From Ilyomonas sp963790435 (GTDB taxonomy: Bacteria; Bacteroidota; Bacteroidia; Chitinophagales; Chitinophagaceae), in contig CAWBOI010000001.1 in assembly GCA_963790435.1 (NCBI GenBank), positions 1,116,001-1,180,000 on the forward strand: a stretch of 64,000 nucleotides of DNA, in the 5' to 3' direction. Shown piece after piece: positions 9,715-18,688 of this stretch (position 1 is its first letter; each line of letters starts with the position of its first letter). The translations under genes and the position numbers were made by a program. A model generated the notes under the pieces. The model worked only from the letters and a program-made list of their open reading frames with translations. It did no database searches and was not told the origin of the DNA.

Positions 9715-10911
9715 TTATAAGTGATTGGAGGCAACTACAATTTTTTTATCCTCAATAATAAACTTTACAGCGCCCGTCATTTGCAGCATCGAAAGCACCT
9801 GCGAAACATTTTCGTTGCGCGAAATGGTTCCTCCAATATGCCCTGCAACGTCTTCTTTGTACTCAATATTTACGTCGTACCATCGCGCTATTTGTCGCAT
9901 CACAGCATGTATGTCTTCGGCTTCGCCAAACTGAAATTCTCCATTCTTCCATGCCATTACTTCATCAACATCTACATCGTTGTTGATTTTTATTTTGCCT
10001 TCAATCTGCGCCTGCTGCCCGGGCTTCAGTAAACCCGACAGGTTTCCTTTTTCCACTTTTACCACACCTTGCAGCAAGGTTACTTTTATAGAGGTTTCAT
10101 CGTCGTAAGCATTCACATTAAAATGTGTTCCCAAAACAGTTACTGATGTTTCGCCCCTCTTTACAACAAAAGGCATCGCGGCATTGTGAGCCACTTCAAA
10201 ATAAGCTTCGCCCCCAATTTCTACATCCCGTTCGTTGCCACTAAACGCAACAGGATAGCGCAAAGAAGAAGACGAATTGAGCCAGACTTTCGTGCCATCA
10301 GCCAATGTGATGGTGGCTATTTTACTGCCCCGCGGTACCGTTAATGTATTGTATTCCAATTCACCGTTCGCTTTGCCTTTGTACACAATTTCACCATCCA
10401 ATAGCTTTTCAACCTGCATGTTTCCTTCGTTGGCAATGTCACCGTTGGCAATGCTGTCCAACGCAATGCTTTTGCCATTAGAAAGTGTAAGAATGGCGTT
10501 GCTACTGGCAGGAGGTGCAACATCTTTTTTAACCGGCGCGATTGTAATTTTAGCAATCGCCAGGTTTGGTTTTGCACTAAAAAAAACATATTTCGACAAA
10601 ACCAAAAGGGCAATGACCGATGCGGCTGCCAGCCAGCGCCAATGTTTGTTTTTGCCCCTTTTTTTTGTACGCCGGTTGCTTTGTTCGCTTCCCTTCGCTT
10701 CGGTAAATAAATGGTCTAAGTTTTTGTTCCAGTCAACTTTGGCGGCAGCCTCGTTTTGCTTTGCCTCGTTCCAATAATCCTGCAAAATGACTTTTAACTG
10801 AACCGAATCTTTTTCTTCGTCAATTATCTCCAAAAGAGAATTCAATTCCTCCTTTGTGATGGAATTACCTATATAATTGTTGATGAGATACTGCCAGCTT
10901 TGGGAGTTCAT
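9715..10911 (-). CDS. FecR family anti-sigma factor
   Basis: This 398-residue protein has a cytoplasmic N-terminal region (MNSQSWQYLINNYIGNSITK), one membrane segment around residues 91-108 (WLAAASVIALLVLSKYVFF), and a periplasmic FecR domain with RGSKIATITLADGTKVWLNS and GEAYFEVAHNAAMPFVVK. The C-terminal part (DIHAVMRQIARWYDVNIEY) is the STN-like DUF4974 module. FecR proteins hold an ECF sigma factor until an outer-membrane transducer is occupied. It follows the sigma gene by 54 bases and precedes SusC. Confidence 0.95.
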   Translation of the reverse strand: MNSQSWQYLINNYIGNSITKEELNSLLEIIDEEKDSVQLKVILQDYWNEAKQNEAAAKVDWNKNLDHLFTEAKGSEQSNRRTKKRGKNKHWRWLAAASVIALLVLSKYVFFSAKPNLAIAKITIAPVKKDVAPPASSNAILTLSNGKSIALDSIANGDIANEGNMQVEKLLDGEIVYKGKANGELEYNTLTVPRGSKIATITLADGTKVWLNSSSSLRYPVAFSGNERDVEIGGEAYFEVAHNAAMPFVVKRGETSVTVLGTHFNVNAYDDETSIKVTLLQGVVKVEKGNLSGLLKPGQQAQIEGKIKINNDVDVDEVMAWKNGEFQFGEAEDIHAVMRQIARWYDVNIEYKEDVAGHIGGTISRNENVSQVLSMLQMTGAVKFIIEDKKIVVASNHL

Positions 10912-10965
10912 GCACAGGAAAGACGAAAAAAAGAAAAGGGGTAACTACTCTACCTAAAAATAATT

Positions 10966-11568
10966 TTAAATTCTTGTCATAATCACGAGCAGCATGGCAA
11001 TATCGAGGTTAGTAGAAAGATAACCACGGATGAAACGTTTGGCTTCTACAATATGGTTGTTTACGGTTGATTTTGAAATGTGAAGCTGCACAGCAATCTG
11101 GTCGTGTGTTAAATCTTCTTCATGAGTAAGGCGGTACACTTTTTTTCGTTGCGGAGATAATAAATCAATCGCTTCTCTCAATTTTTTTTCATACTCATGA
11201 TGAATAAGCGAATGATCGGCAAGGGAGGAAGAAGCCATTTGTACTTCATCCCATAAGAGTTCTTTCAGCTTTGGGTCTTTGGCTGAGAACCGAAGGAAAT
11301 CAATGATTTTATTGTGCGCCACGCGAAACAAAAAGCCATTAAAGCTTTTGATTTGAAGAAGCAAATCTCTGCCCAGCCACAATTTTAAAAACACATCCAT
11401 CACAAGCTCTTCGGCTACCTGAGATGATTTTACAAAGCTGAAAACGTAATGATAAAGCCTGGAATTATAATTATTGAAAAGAGTTTGAAAAGCCTTTTCG
11501 TTTCCGGTGGCTATTTGTTGTAAAAGCAAACGTTCAATATGAAGTTCCTGTTCGTTCAAGGCAAGCAT
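10966..11568 (-). CDS. ECF RNA polymerase sigma-70 factor (FecI/Bacteroidetes type)
   Basis: The 200-residue protein shows sigma region 2 (NEKAFQTLFNNYNSRLYHYV, then AEELVMDVFLKLW and NGFLFRVAHNKIIDFLR) and region 4 (LSPQRKKVYRLTHEEDLTHD, IAVQLHISKSTVNNHIVEAK). This is the layout of Bacteroidetes ECF factors paired with FecR. It is the first gene of the minus-strand locus and should switch on the downstream SusCD genes when the ligand is sensed. The C-terminal tail after region 4 is hydrophobic (DIAMLLVIM), which is common in this subfamily. Confidence 0.95.
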   Translation of the reverse strand: MLALNEQELHIERLLLQQIATGNEKAFQTLFNNYNSRLYHYVFSFVKSSQVAEELVMDVFLKLWLGRDLLLQIKSFNGFLFRVAHNKIIDFLRFSAKDPKLKELLWDEVQMASSSLADHSLIHHEYEKKLREAIDLLSPQRKKVYRLTHEEDLTHDQIAVQLHISKSTVNNHIVEAKRFIRGYLSTNLDIAMLLVIMTRI

Positions 11569-11689
11569 TTAGTTTTAGAAACCGGATAGCAAATTAATGC
11601 AACGAAAACGAAAGTTACTAAAAATTATTATGAATGTGTTGTAAGGCAGAAGGCACTTCAAAATTGTCAGATGCCTTATAACCAACCAT

Positions 11690-11718
11690 CTTTAGCATTG
11701 GTTAAACATTTATATTTG
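11690..11718 (+). promoter_or_regulatory. Possible Bacteroidetes promoter for the small secreted protein gene
   Basis: TATATTTG at 11711-11718 matches the TAnnTTTG minus-7 consensus of this phylum. The candidate minus-33 element (TTTA near 11691, or TTG at 11698) is not at the ideal spacing, so support is partial. The gene at 11784 is correctly oriented. Confidence 0.4.
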
Positions 11719-11783
11719 AAAACAAAAAGCCAACTCATTCATCAATTCATCTTCATTTCAAAAAATCAACAAAAACAAACTTT

Positions 11784-12170
11784 ATGCGCCAGCTACTCTT
11801 CATTAGTTTTCTTGTTTTCATTTTTCTTTCGTGGAATGCTCCAGCAAACAATCCTTTGAAAAATACACAATGGGCAGGAACAGTAAACATTCCTGGTCCG
11901 GCCGATGGCATTTTTGTTTTTACCGCAGATACCTCTGCTTTGTATGTTGGCGGAAGCCTGATAGAAGCGTCATTTTACAAAGTGAACGGTGATACATTAA
12001 AGATGATTAAAGCCAACGGAATGAGTTCTTGCAATTTTAGTGACACCGGTTATTACAAATACAACATTAAAGACAGCGTACTAACCATCACACTGATAAA
12101 AGACAATTGTATGGACAGAAGCAATGCCTTTTCTGCTGATGGCTACAAACCATCGCACGCTTCCTTCTAA
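11784..12170 (+). CDS. Small secreted protein, function unknown (lipocalin-like size)
   Basis: The 128-residue product has a signal peptide (MRQLLFISFLVFIFLSW) followed by a beta-rich domain with NTQWAGTVNIPGPADGIFVF and a pair of cysteines in MSSCNFSDTG and KDNCMDR. The NTQWAGT opening and strand pattern recall small lipocalin-like or META-like secreted proteins, but no family is recognised with certainty. The ATG follows AACAAAAACAAACTTT, one of the recurrent A-rich motifs of this window. It lies 27 bases before the TMEM175 gene and may be cotranscribed with it. Confidence 0.75.
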   Translation: MRQLLFISFLVFIFLSWNAPANNPLKNTQWAGTVNIPGPADGIFVFTADTSALYVGGSLIEASFYKVNGDTLKMIKANGMSSCNFSDTGYYKYNIKDSVLTITLIKDNCMDRSNAFSADGYKPSHASF

Positions 12171-12196
12171 GTATTTTTTAGCGTTTACAAAACCAC

Positions 12197-12877
12197 ATGC
12201 ATCCACACGAAGACATTTTTGAAAACCGGAAACAGTTTCAGTTAGAGCGGTTGATTTTATTCAGCGATGCCGTGTTTGCCATTGCCATTACACTGCTGGT
12301 GTTGGAAATTAAACTCCCGGCTTCTGATTGGAAAAACCTGACAACCACCGAAAAATTAAATGATCAGTTAACTGAAATGTTGCCTAACATTTTAGGCTTT
12401 GTATTTAGCTTTTTTATTATCGGCTTTTACTGGACCATTCATCACCGCGTGTTTGGCTATGTTACCAACTTTGACGCTGCTGTTATCTGGCTCAACCTGC
12501 TGGTTTTATTTTTTATTGCTTTGCTTCCGTTTACTACGGCGCTCACTTCGGAATATGGCTATTTGAGTGAATCGTTTGTATTTTACTGGACGAATGTAGG
12601 TTGCATTGGCTTGATTTTGTTTTTCATACAACTTCATGTAAGCAATCCTAAAAAGAAGTTGTCCCTTGGTTTGGAAGATCCTAATTTTCGCCGTTATGTG
12701 TTGTCGCGCGGATTAACTACATCTCTTATTTTCTTTTTGGGTGCTTTGTTTTGTTTTACCCATATTTTGTTTTTGCAGGTAGTGGGAAGGTTTATTTATG
12801 TGTTGATTTTCCCAGCCATTGCTATTTTAAAAAGAGTATTCGGGATAAAGAAAAAAAGAAGGAAACTAACAGCTTAA
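12197..12877 (+). CDS. TMEM175-family (DUF1211) potassium channel protein
   Basis: This 226-residue membrane protein carries the family signature in its first helix, RLILFSDAVFAIAITLLVLE, where the FSD triplet is the hallmark of TMEM175 channels. Further hydrophobic helices follow (NILGFVFSFFIIGFYWTIHH, AAVIWLNLLVLFFIALLPF, and two more near the end), giving the usual six-helix repeat. Bacterial members form leak-type K+ channels in the inner membrane. The tail is strongly basic (KKKRRKLTA). It sits just after the small secreted protein. Confidence 0.88.
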   Translation: MHPHEDIFENRKQFQLERLILFSDAVFAIAITLLVLEIKLPASDWKNLTTTEKLNDQLTEMLPNILGFVFSFFIIGFYWTIHHRVFGYVTNFDAAVIWLNLLVLFFIALLPFTTALTSEYGYLSESFVFYWTNVGCIGLILFFIQLHVSNPKKKLSLGLEDPNFRRYVLSRGLTTSLIFFLGALFCFTHILFLQVVGRFIYVLIFPAIAILKRVFGIKKKRRKLTA

Positions 12878-12911
12878 TCAGCAGGTATCATTAACAGTAA
12901 CAGTTTAAATG

Positions 12912-12932
12912 ATAAGCAAACCTGGCAGGTTA
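12912..12932. repeat. AACCTGGCAGGTT palindromic repeat, copy 1
   Basis: The 21 bases 12912-12932 are identical to 22658-22678, and the following bases (a TATGACAATTATTTTTCAA-like run) are also similar at both sites. The core AACCTGGCAGGTT is a perfect palindrome. It lies between the TMEM175 gene and the convergent GH39 gene. Confidence 0.75.
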
Positions 12933-13053
12933 TGACAATTATTTTTCAAACTAATACACTACTGTTTATTGAAAAGGTATTTTACGCGTTCTGGCTATTC
13001 AGTTGGGTGAAAACAAGCCAACAATCGAAGATGAATGTTTTGTTTTGCCTTAT

Positions 13054-14733
13054 TTACCAATCCAGCTTTAACAAAGAAACACCTTGCCTTGGCAATTGGA
13101 TGATTTGTTCTGCATAACCGTTTTTTACCGTAACTGTTATAGCTTTATCTGCTTGTTGCAACTGCCCGTTTTTTTCAAGCTCAGCAATTTGTTCAGCAGT
13201 GGGTTGTTGCGGCGAGCCCATCTTTTTCCATACTTCATACGAATTACTATGTTCATCATCTATCCTGTATTGCGTGAGCTTTACTTTCGCAGCAGGAATA
13301 TTGTGGATGGCAATGCGAACAATAGCTGTATCTCCTTTTACATCAGCATCATGATAGTTCCATAACATAATAGCCGCTGATGCTTTGTCTTTTGAAGCCA
13401 GCGCGCCTACATCGGTTTGCTTTCTTCTGATGCTTGAATCTAATATTTCTTTTAGTGTATATTGACGATTGCTCTTTGTTGCAACAGCATCTCCTTTCAT
13501 CATACCAAACATGCGGAATACATTCAACACAGGTTTATCTACTCCGTTGGTTGCAAGGTCGCGAAAGCCATAAAACCAGGGCTGATTTTCAAACTCAAAC
13601 GCCCAGGTAACCGCGCCTGTAAGATTGGTTTTGTACAGGCTCGCCAACTCATATTCGCGTGCGAAAGAAGCGGCTGTATAGCTCGAATACATGGTTCCGT
13701 TGCGGTAGGCATTTTGCGGATCAGTTGCCATGCCGCAGGCGGCACAACCTTCGGGATCAGATTCACCAATAATGATGGGAATGTCTTTCAACTGCGGATA
13801 AGAAGTGATGACTTTCATCATATCGCTCATGTTCTGCAACTGGTTACGGATGCTCATTACAACCGTACCATTTACCAGGCGCGGTGCTCCCTTCGCATGA
13901 AAAGAAACCAAATTGAGCGGACTGCCCGTTTTGCCTGTAACATAATTGGTTTCATAAAGGCAATGATGCAAGAAACTATCTAAGAATTTTTTACCGCCGC
14001 CGGTAGCGTCGGCACCACCAATTCTTGCGGTTGGCAAAGCCCGTTTCACTGCATCAGCCGTATAATCATACAACTTACAATATTCCTGCAGCGTGCCTTT
14101 CCAGTAAGCAATATCAGGTTCATTCCAAACTTCCCAATACCAGCTTTCCACTTCTTTTTTACCATAGTGCGATACACAATGTTTCACCCATTGATACACC
14201 AACTCACTCCACTTGTTATAATCTGTCGGCGGATATGCCCATCCCGTAAAAATATCGCCGTATGAATCGCCCGGTTTCCAGTGATGCCGGTAAGGTTGCG
14301 GATGAGAAGATAACGCTTCGGGCATAAAACCAATTTGCGCCAACGGCTTCATGCCACGTTGAATGTAAGTATCAAAAATGCTGTCAACAATCGTCCAGTT
14401 GTAAATGGGTTTCCCATTCGCATCTTCTGTATAAGCATTGGTTGAACCCCATTTGAGTGCGGCTTTTCCATCGCCGGTTACCAGCAAACTATGCGTTCGT
14501 ACATACACCGGAACAGGGCTTAAAGCAGACAATTCGCTCAACAACTTTTTCCCATCTTTCATGTACGTGTAGTTAGGCTCATCATAACCAAACCATGCCC
14601 AGATAGGCTTCATTTTCCCCATTGAAAGGTTCAGGTCAACATCCACCAAAGCGCTATCTTTCTGCTGACAAAAACCAGCAAGATTTATCAGGAACAAACT
14701 GAAAATAAAAATGAGTTTTCTTGTTGCTTTCAT
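13054..14733 (-). CDS. Secreted glycoside hydrolase, GH39-like (beta-xylosidase type)
   Basis: The ATG at 14733 gives a signal peptide (KLIFIFSLFLINLAGFC) and a 559-residue protein. The (beta/alpha)8 clan A layout is visible: WYWEVWNEPDIAYW holds the probable acid/base Glu205, and IPIIIGESDPEG holds the probable nucleophile Glu324. SFHAKGAPR and AVTWAFEFENQPWFYGFRD resemble GH39 xylosidases. A beta-sandwich accessory domain follows (IMLWNYHDADVKGD, VRIAIHNIP), ending in RQGVSLLKLDW. It would cleave xylosides or related glycans in the periplasm or outside the cell; the exact substrate is not readable. It stands alone on the minus strand. Confidence 0.85.
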   Translation of the reverse strand: MKATRKLIFIFSLFLINLAGFCQQKDSALVDVDLNLSMGKMKPIWAWFGYDEPNYTYMKDGKKLLSELSALSPVPVYVRTHSLLVTGDGKAALKWGSTNAYTEDANGKPIYNWTIVDSIFDTYIQRGMKPLAQIGFMPEALSSHPQPYRHHWKPGDSYGDIFTGWAYPPTDYNKWSELVYQWVKHCVSHYGKKEVESWYWEVWNEPDIAYWKGTLQEYCKLYDYTADAVKRALPTARIGGADATGGGKKFLDSFLHHCLYETNYVTGKTGSPLNLVSFHAKGAPRLVNGTVVMSIRNQLQNMSDMMKVITSYPQLKDIPIIIGESDPEGCAACGMATDPQNAYRNGTMYSSYTAASFAREYELASLYKTNLTGAVTWAFEFENQPWFYGFRDLATNGVDKPVLNVFRMFGMMKGDAVATKSNRQYTLKEILDSSIRRKQTDVGALASKDKASAAIMLWNYHDADVKGDTAIVRIAIHNIPAAKVKLTQYRIDDEHSNSYEVWKKMGSPQQPTAEQIAELEKNGQLQQADKAITVTVKNGYAEQIIQLPRQGVSLLKLDW

Positions 14734-14922
14734 AGTCCTAAATCGTGTATTGTTTATTGTAACAGCAAGTTTGGTTTTATTCATTTTTCACTTTGCAAGA
14801 ATGAATAAGTTATCTGCTTTTGCAATCATCAAATTAATCTTTGTTGCGAGAAAGCTGCATGGCAATAATTGATAAAAACAAAACCTACAGCCATTGGCAG
14901 GATTACATTTTATATCAACTCA

Positions 14923-15141
14923 TCAACCCAATTGTTGCAAGTGCAAAACCTCAATTGCTCTTTCTACCTGCGCTTCAGCTACCATTAGTTTGATGCCGCC
15001 GATGGCATTAGACAACATAGGGTCAATGGTAACGCTGTATTCATCTTTCAGCCAGCAGTTGATATGCTCTTCCTGCAAAATGCCCAATGCAATATGGGCT
15101 TGTATGTAATTGTCAAAGCTCTTCAATTGTATAAACTTCAT
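14923..15141 (-). CDS. DUF2007-family putative signal-transducing small protein
   Basis: The start at 15141 gives a 72-residue protein, MKFIQLKSFDNYIQAHIALG onward, with ILQEEHINCWLKDEYS and a C-terminal VERAIEVLHLQQL. This matches the small DUF2007 fold (a GlnB-like ferredoxin fold found alone or fused to sensors). The function is not known. The ATG directly follows AAAAACAAAC, the reverse of the recurrent TTTGTTTTT motif. The gene lies 36 bases downstream of the 15177-15698 gene on the same strand. Confidence 0.75.
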   Translation of the reverse strand: MKFIQLKSFDNYIQAHIALGILQEEHINCWLKDEYSVTIDPMLSNAIGGIKLMVAEAQVERAIEVLHLQQLG

Positions 15142-15176
15142 GTTTGTTTTTATAGAAAAAATGGCCAAAACAAAAC

Positions 15177-15698
15177 CTAACTCTTATCACCTATAAAGGC
15201 ATCGGTTTGATACTTGAACAAGATGTTGAAGGTAGTAAGACTGCCATAAATGCGTGTAATGTATTGCTGCAAATCTATCTTATCTTCATCGCTTAAGAGC
15301 TTATGTGCATTGATGCGTTGCTCCATTACGCGCAGCCTGTCACGCAGCATCACAATCTTATGAAAAAAGTTTTCAATCGGCACTTCTTTTTCTTTTAATG
15401 AAGAATCGCCGGGCTTTAAAATTATCAAGCCATTCTTCCATTTTTCGCCCAAAGGAACCAGTTCAGTAATGTCACTGAAAGCACGCAATATTTTTATCAA
15501 CGCTTCTTCGGCTTCGCTAAAGCTGACGGTAAATTCAGGCTCAATTCTTTCTATCACTTCCATCGCTGTTTCTTTTATCACCGGTTTTATACCGTTATCT
15601 ATAAAACATATTTCATAGCTTCTTTTGTTCAATCTTACCACTACGCCATTTCCAAACGAAGGATGTTTAACTCTTGAACCTACACCTAATAATTCCAT
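15177..15698 (-). CDS. Conserved hypothetical protein with N-terminal Tudor/SH3-like domain
   Basis: The 173-residue product opens with LGVGSRVKHPSFGNGVVVRL, a small barrel like the C-terminal Tudor-like domain of PcrA/UvrD helicases that contacts RNA polymerase. The remainder is helical (EAEEALIKILRAFSDITELV, HKIVMLRDRLRVMEQRIN) without a recognised family. The protein has no signal peptide and should be cytoplasmic. The ATG follows GGCAAAAACAAAC. The gene is probably cotranscribed with the DUF2007 gene downstream. A nucleic-acid or polymerase contact is a guess based only on the N-terminal domain. Confidence 0.75.
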   Translation of the reverse strand: MELLGVGSRVKHPSFGNGVVVRLNKRSYEICFIDNGIKPVIKETAMEVIERIEPEFTVSFSEAEEALIKILRAFSDITELVPLGEKWKNGLIILKPGDSSLKEKEVPIENFFHKIVMLRDRLRVMEQRINAHKLLSDEDKIDLQQYITRIYGSLTTFNILFKYQTDAFIGDKS

Positions 15699-15743
15699 GT
15701 TTGTTTTTGCCGTAAAAATAAAGTGTGTTTAAAGAATTATTTC

Positions 15744-15826
15744 ACCGCAGAGAAAAAAGAAACAGGAGGTTTCGCAGAGATAAATAAAACTCCGCGAAAC
15801 CTCTCTTCACTCTCGTTCTCTGCGGT
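15744..15826. repeat. ACCRCAGAGAA inverted-repeat element, copy 1
   Basis: Outer arms ACCGCAGAGAA (15744-15754) and TTCTCTGCGGT (15816-15826) are perfect complements. Inner arms GAGGTTTCGCAGAG (15766-15779) and CTCCGCGAAACCTC (15790-15803) match at 13 of 14 positions. A second element with the same nested plan lies at 40617-40700. It fills the space between divergent genes at 15698 and 15914. Confidence 0.8.
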
Positions 15827-15913
15827 AAAGTCTTCTTCTTGCTTTTGAGAAACAAAACAATCGGTACAACTTTCGTAAGGTTAACAAATGCAAATCATCA
15901 ATCAATACAAAAG

Positions 15914-18529
15914 ATGAACGAAGAACAACAACGTTTGGGTGATATTAGTTGGAAACAATGGGGTTCATACATCAGCAACCGGCAATGGGGAACGGTGCGC
16001 GAAGATTACAGCGCCAACGGCGATGCATGGAATTACATTACGCACAACGCCGCGCGCAGCAAAGCTTATCGCTGGGGCGAGGAAGGCATCGGCGGCATTT
16101 GCGATGATAAACAGTTGCTTTGTTTTGCTGTGGCTTTGTGGAATAAAAAAGATGCGATTTTAAAAGAGCGATTGTTTGGTTTAAGCAATGGCCAGGGCAA
16201 TCATGGTGAGGATGTAAAGGAGTTGTATTATTATTTGGATGCGGCGCCAACGCACTCCTACATGAAGATGTTGTACAAATATCCGCAAGCCGAATTTCCG
16301 TATCAATGGTTGATTGATGAAAACGGAAAACGCAATCGCTTACAACCTGAATTTGAGTTGATGGATACCGGCATTTTTAACAATGATGACTACTGGGACG
16401 TGTTTGTTGAATATGCCAAAGCAACGCCAACGGATATGCTCATTACGCTCACAGTTTGCAACAGAAGCAATGAAGAAGCGAGCATTAGTGTTCTGCCAAC
16501 AATTTGGTTTCGCAATACCTGGGTATGGGGTTATGATGATGAAAAACCAACAATGAAAAAGAAAAGCGATGACAGCATCAGCCTGCATCAAAAAGGATTG
16601 GGCGATTACTATTTGTATGCAAAAGAAAAGGGCGACGTTTTGTTTTGCGATAACGAAACCAATAACGAGCGTTTATACGGCTCAAAAAACCTTTCTTCTT
16701 ACACAAAAGATGGTATCAACGATTATATTATCGGGCAAAAACAAACTTCCGTTAACCGTTCAGAAGGCACAAAAGCAGCTATTCATTTTGATGTAACCAT
16801 TCCACCAAAACAAACTCAAACATTTCATCTCCGTTTGTGCAAAGGCAGTACCAGCAAGCCTTTCAGCGATTTTGAAACCATCTTTTCAACCCGTATAAAA
16901 GAAGCTGATAGCTTTTACGGCGAGATTCAAAAAAACATAACGGGCGAAGATGAGAAACGGGTACAGAGGCAAGCATTTGCAGGCATGTTGTGGTGCAAGC
17001 AATTTTATTATTACGACATTCCGCAATGGTTGAACGGCGATCCTGCACAACCCAAACCACCGGAGCAACGATTGCAAGGACGCAACAACGACTGGCTGCA
17101 TTTGAACAACGATGACATTATTTCGATGCCCGACAACTGGGAATATCCGTGGTACGCGGCGTGGGATCTGGCGTTTCACTGCATAGCTTTTGCAGTCATT
17201 GATGCTACGTTTGCCAAAAAACAATTACTGAAGCTTACACACGAATGGTACATGCAACCTGACGGTCAGTTACCCGCGTATGAATGGAACTTTAGCGATG
17301 TGAATCCGCCGGTTCATGCGTGGAGTGCATTTCGTGTTTATAAGATTGATGAAAAAAACAATGGAGGCAAAGGCGATGTGCCTTTTTTGGAAACCGTTTT
17401 TCACAAGCTGCTGCTCAACTTTACCTGGTGGGTGAACCGTAAAGACAAAGAGAACAACAATGTGTTTGAAGGCGGCTTTTTAGGCTTGGATAACATTGGT
17501 GTTTTCGACAGAAGCAAACCCTTGCCTGGCGGCTCTTTCATCGAGCAATCGGATGGCACAAGCTGGATGGCAATGTTCGCTTTAAACATGATGCGCATTG
17601 CACTGGAGTTGGCTTTGTACAACCCGGTGTATCAGGATATGGCAACCAAATTTTTCGAGCATTTTTTATACATCGCTGCCGCGATGGACAATATAGGTGA
17701 GGATGGCGCAGGCCTATGGGATGAAGAAGACCAGTTTTTTTACGACATTTTAAAATTATCGGATGGCTCTACCAAAAAATTAAAATTGCGCAGTGCAGTC
17801 GGCTTGATTCCTTTGTTTGCAGTAGAAGTAATTGAGCATGATTGTATGGAACAACTGCCTCAATTTTATGAGCGCCTGAATTGGTTTCTGAACAACCGCC
17901 CGCACCTTGCTAATCTGGTTTCGCGGTGGCAGGTAGAAGGCGTTACACAAAAGCATTTGCTGAGCCTGCTGCGCGGTCATCGCATGAAAATGATATTGAA
18001 GCGTATGCTGGATGAAACCGAATTTTTAAGTGATCATGGTGTGCGTGCGTTGTCGAAATATTACAAAGACCATCCTTTTGTTTTTACCATGAACGGCGAA
18101 ACAACAACAGTTGAATATACGCCTGGCGAAAGCAGAACGGACATGTTTGCCGGCAACAGCAACTGGCGCGGTCCGGTGTGGATGCCGATTAACTTTTTAA
18201 TTATCGAAAGCCTGCAACGGTTTCATCATTATTATGGCGATGATTTTAAAGTGGAATGCCCAACCAACAGCGGCAAGTATTTAACTTTAAATGAGATTGC
18301 AGAGTTCTTATCGCAACGCCTTGCGAATTTGTTTTTGCTGGATAAAACCGGCAGGCGCACTGTGTTTGGTGATAATGAAAAAATGCAAACCGATGCCAAT
18401 TTTAAAAACTATGTTTTGTTTTACGAATATTTTCATGGTGATACCGGAAGAGGCGTTGGTGCTTCACACCAAACCGGCTGGACGGGTTTGATTGCAAAGC
18501 TATTGCAGCCGAGAAGAGGAGGTGAATGA
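15914..18529 (+). CDS. Glycoside hydrolase, GH63-like (glucosidase, (alpha/alpha)6 barrel)
   Basis: The ATG at 15914 (MNEEQQRLGDISWKQWGSYI) is preferred over the longer frame because the latter runs through the repeat element. The 871-residue protein has an N-terminal beta-sandwich and a C-terminal helical barrel with WEYPWYAAWDLAFHC, PDGQLPAYEWNFSDVNPPVH, HAWSAFRVY and NSNWRGPVWMPINF, all typical of the GH63 C-terminal domain and relatives. No signal peptide is seen, so it is probably cytoplasmic. Bacterial relatives act on alpha-glucosides such as mannosylglycerate, glucosylglycerate or oligosaccharides. The substrate here is unknown. Confidence 0.85.
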   Translation: MNEEQQRLGDISWKQWGSYISNRQWGTVREDYSANGDAWNYITHNAARSKAYRWGEEGIGGICDDKQLLCFAVALWNKKDAILKERLFGLSNGQGNHGEDVKELYYYLDAAPTHSYMKMLYKYPQAEFPYQWLIDENGKRNRLQPEFELMDTGIFNNDDYWDVFVEYAKATPTDMLITLTVCNRSNEEASISVLPTIWFRNTWVWGYDDEKPTMKKKSDDSISLHQKGLGDYYLYAKEKGDVLFCDNETNNERLYGSKNLSSYTKDGINDYIIGQKQTSVNRSEGTKAAIHFDVTIPPKQTQTFHLRLCKGSTSKPFSDFETIFSTRIKEADSFYGEIQKNITGEDEKRVQRQAFAGMLWCKQFYYYDIPQWLNGDPAQPKPPEQRLQGRNNDWLHLNNDDIISMPDNWEYPWYAAWDLAFHCIAFAVIDATFAKKQLLKLTHEWYMQPDGQLPAYEWNFSDVNPPVHAWSAFRVYKIDEKNNGGKGDVPFLETVFHKLLLNFTWWVNRKDKENNNVFEGGFLGLDNIGVFDRSKPLPGGSFIEQSDGTSWMAMFALNMMRIALELALYNPVYQDMATKFFEHFLYIAAAMDNIGEDGAGLWDEEDQFFYDILKLSDGSTKKLKLRSAVGLIPLFAVEVIEHDCMEQLPQFYERLNWFLNNRPHLANLVSRWQVEGVTQKHLLSLLRGHRMKMILKRMLDETEFLSDHGVRALSKYYKDHPFVFTMNGETTTVEYTPGESRTDMFAGNSNWRGPVWMPINFLIIESLQRFHHYYGDDFKVECPTNSGKYLTLNEIAEFLSQRLANLFLLDKTGRRTVFGDNEKMQTDANFKNYVLFYEYFHGDTGRGVGASHQTGWTGLIAKLLQPRRGGE

Positions 18530-18688
18530 TTGGATGAATTGATGATCGTCTATTGAACTACACTTTGATTTCATTTGATCATAGAATATAATCTTTATGC
18601 ATCATGCTTTGGCGACAACATAAACGTAATAAATGAAAATCGAACAAGTGATTACAGAACGTAAAGGACTGAATAGAGAAAATTAAAT

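Noticed and set aside
13462..13983. 173-codon plus-strand frame opposite the GH39-like gene
   Set aside because: The minus-strand gene has signal peptide and both catalytic glutamates; the plus frame has no domain or start context.
18633..18686. 17-codon frame before the SDR gene (MKIEQVITERKG)
   Set aside because: Too short to support and without an export signal or conserved context; it may be a remnant.
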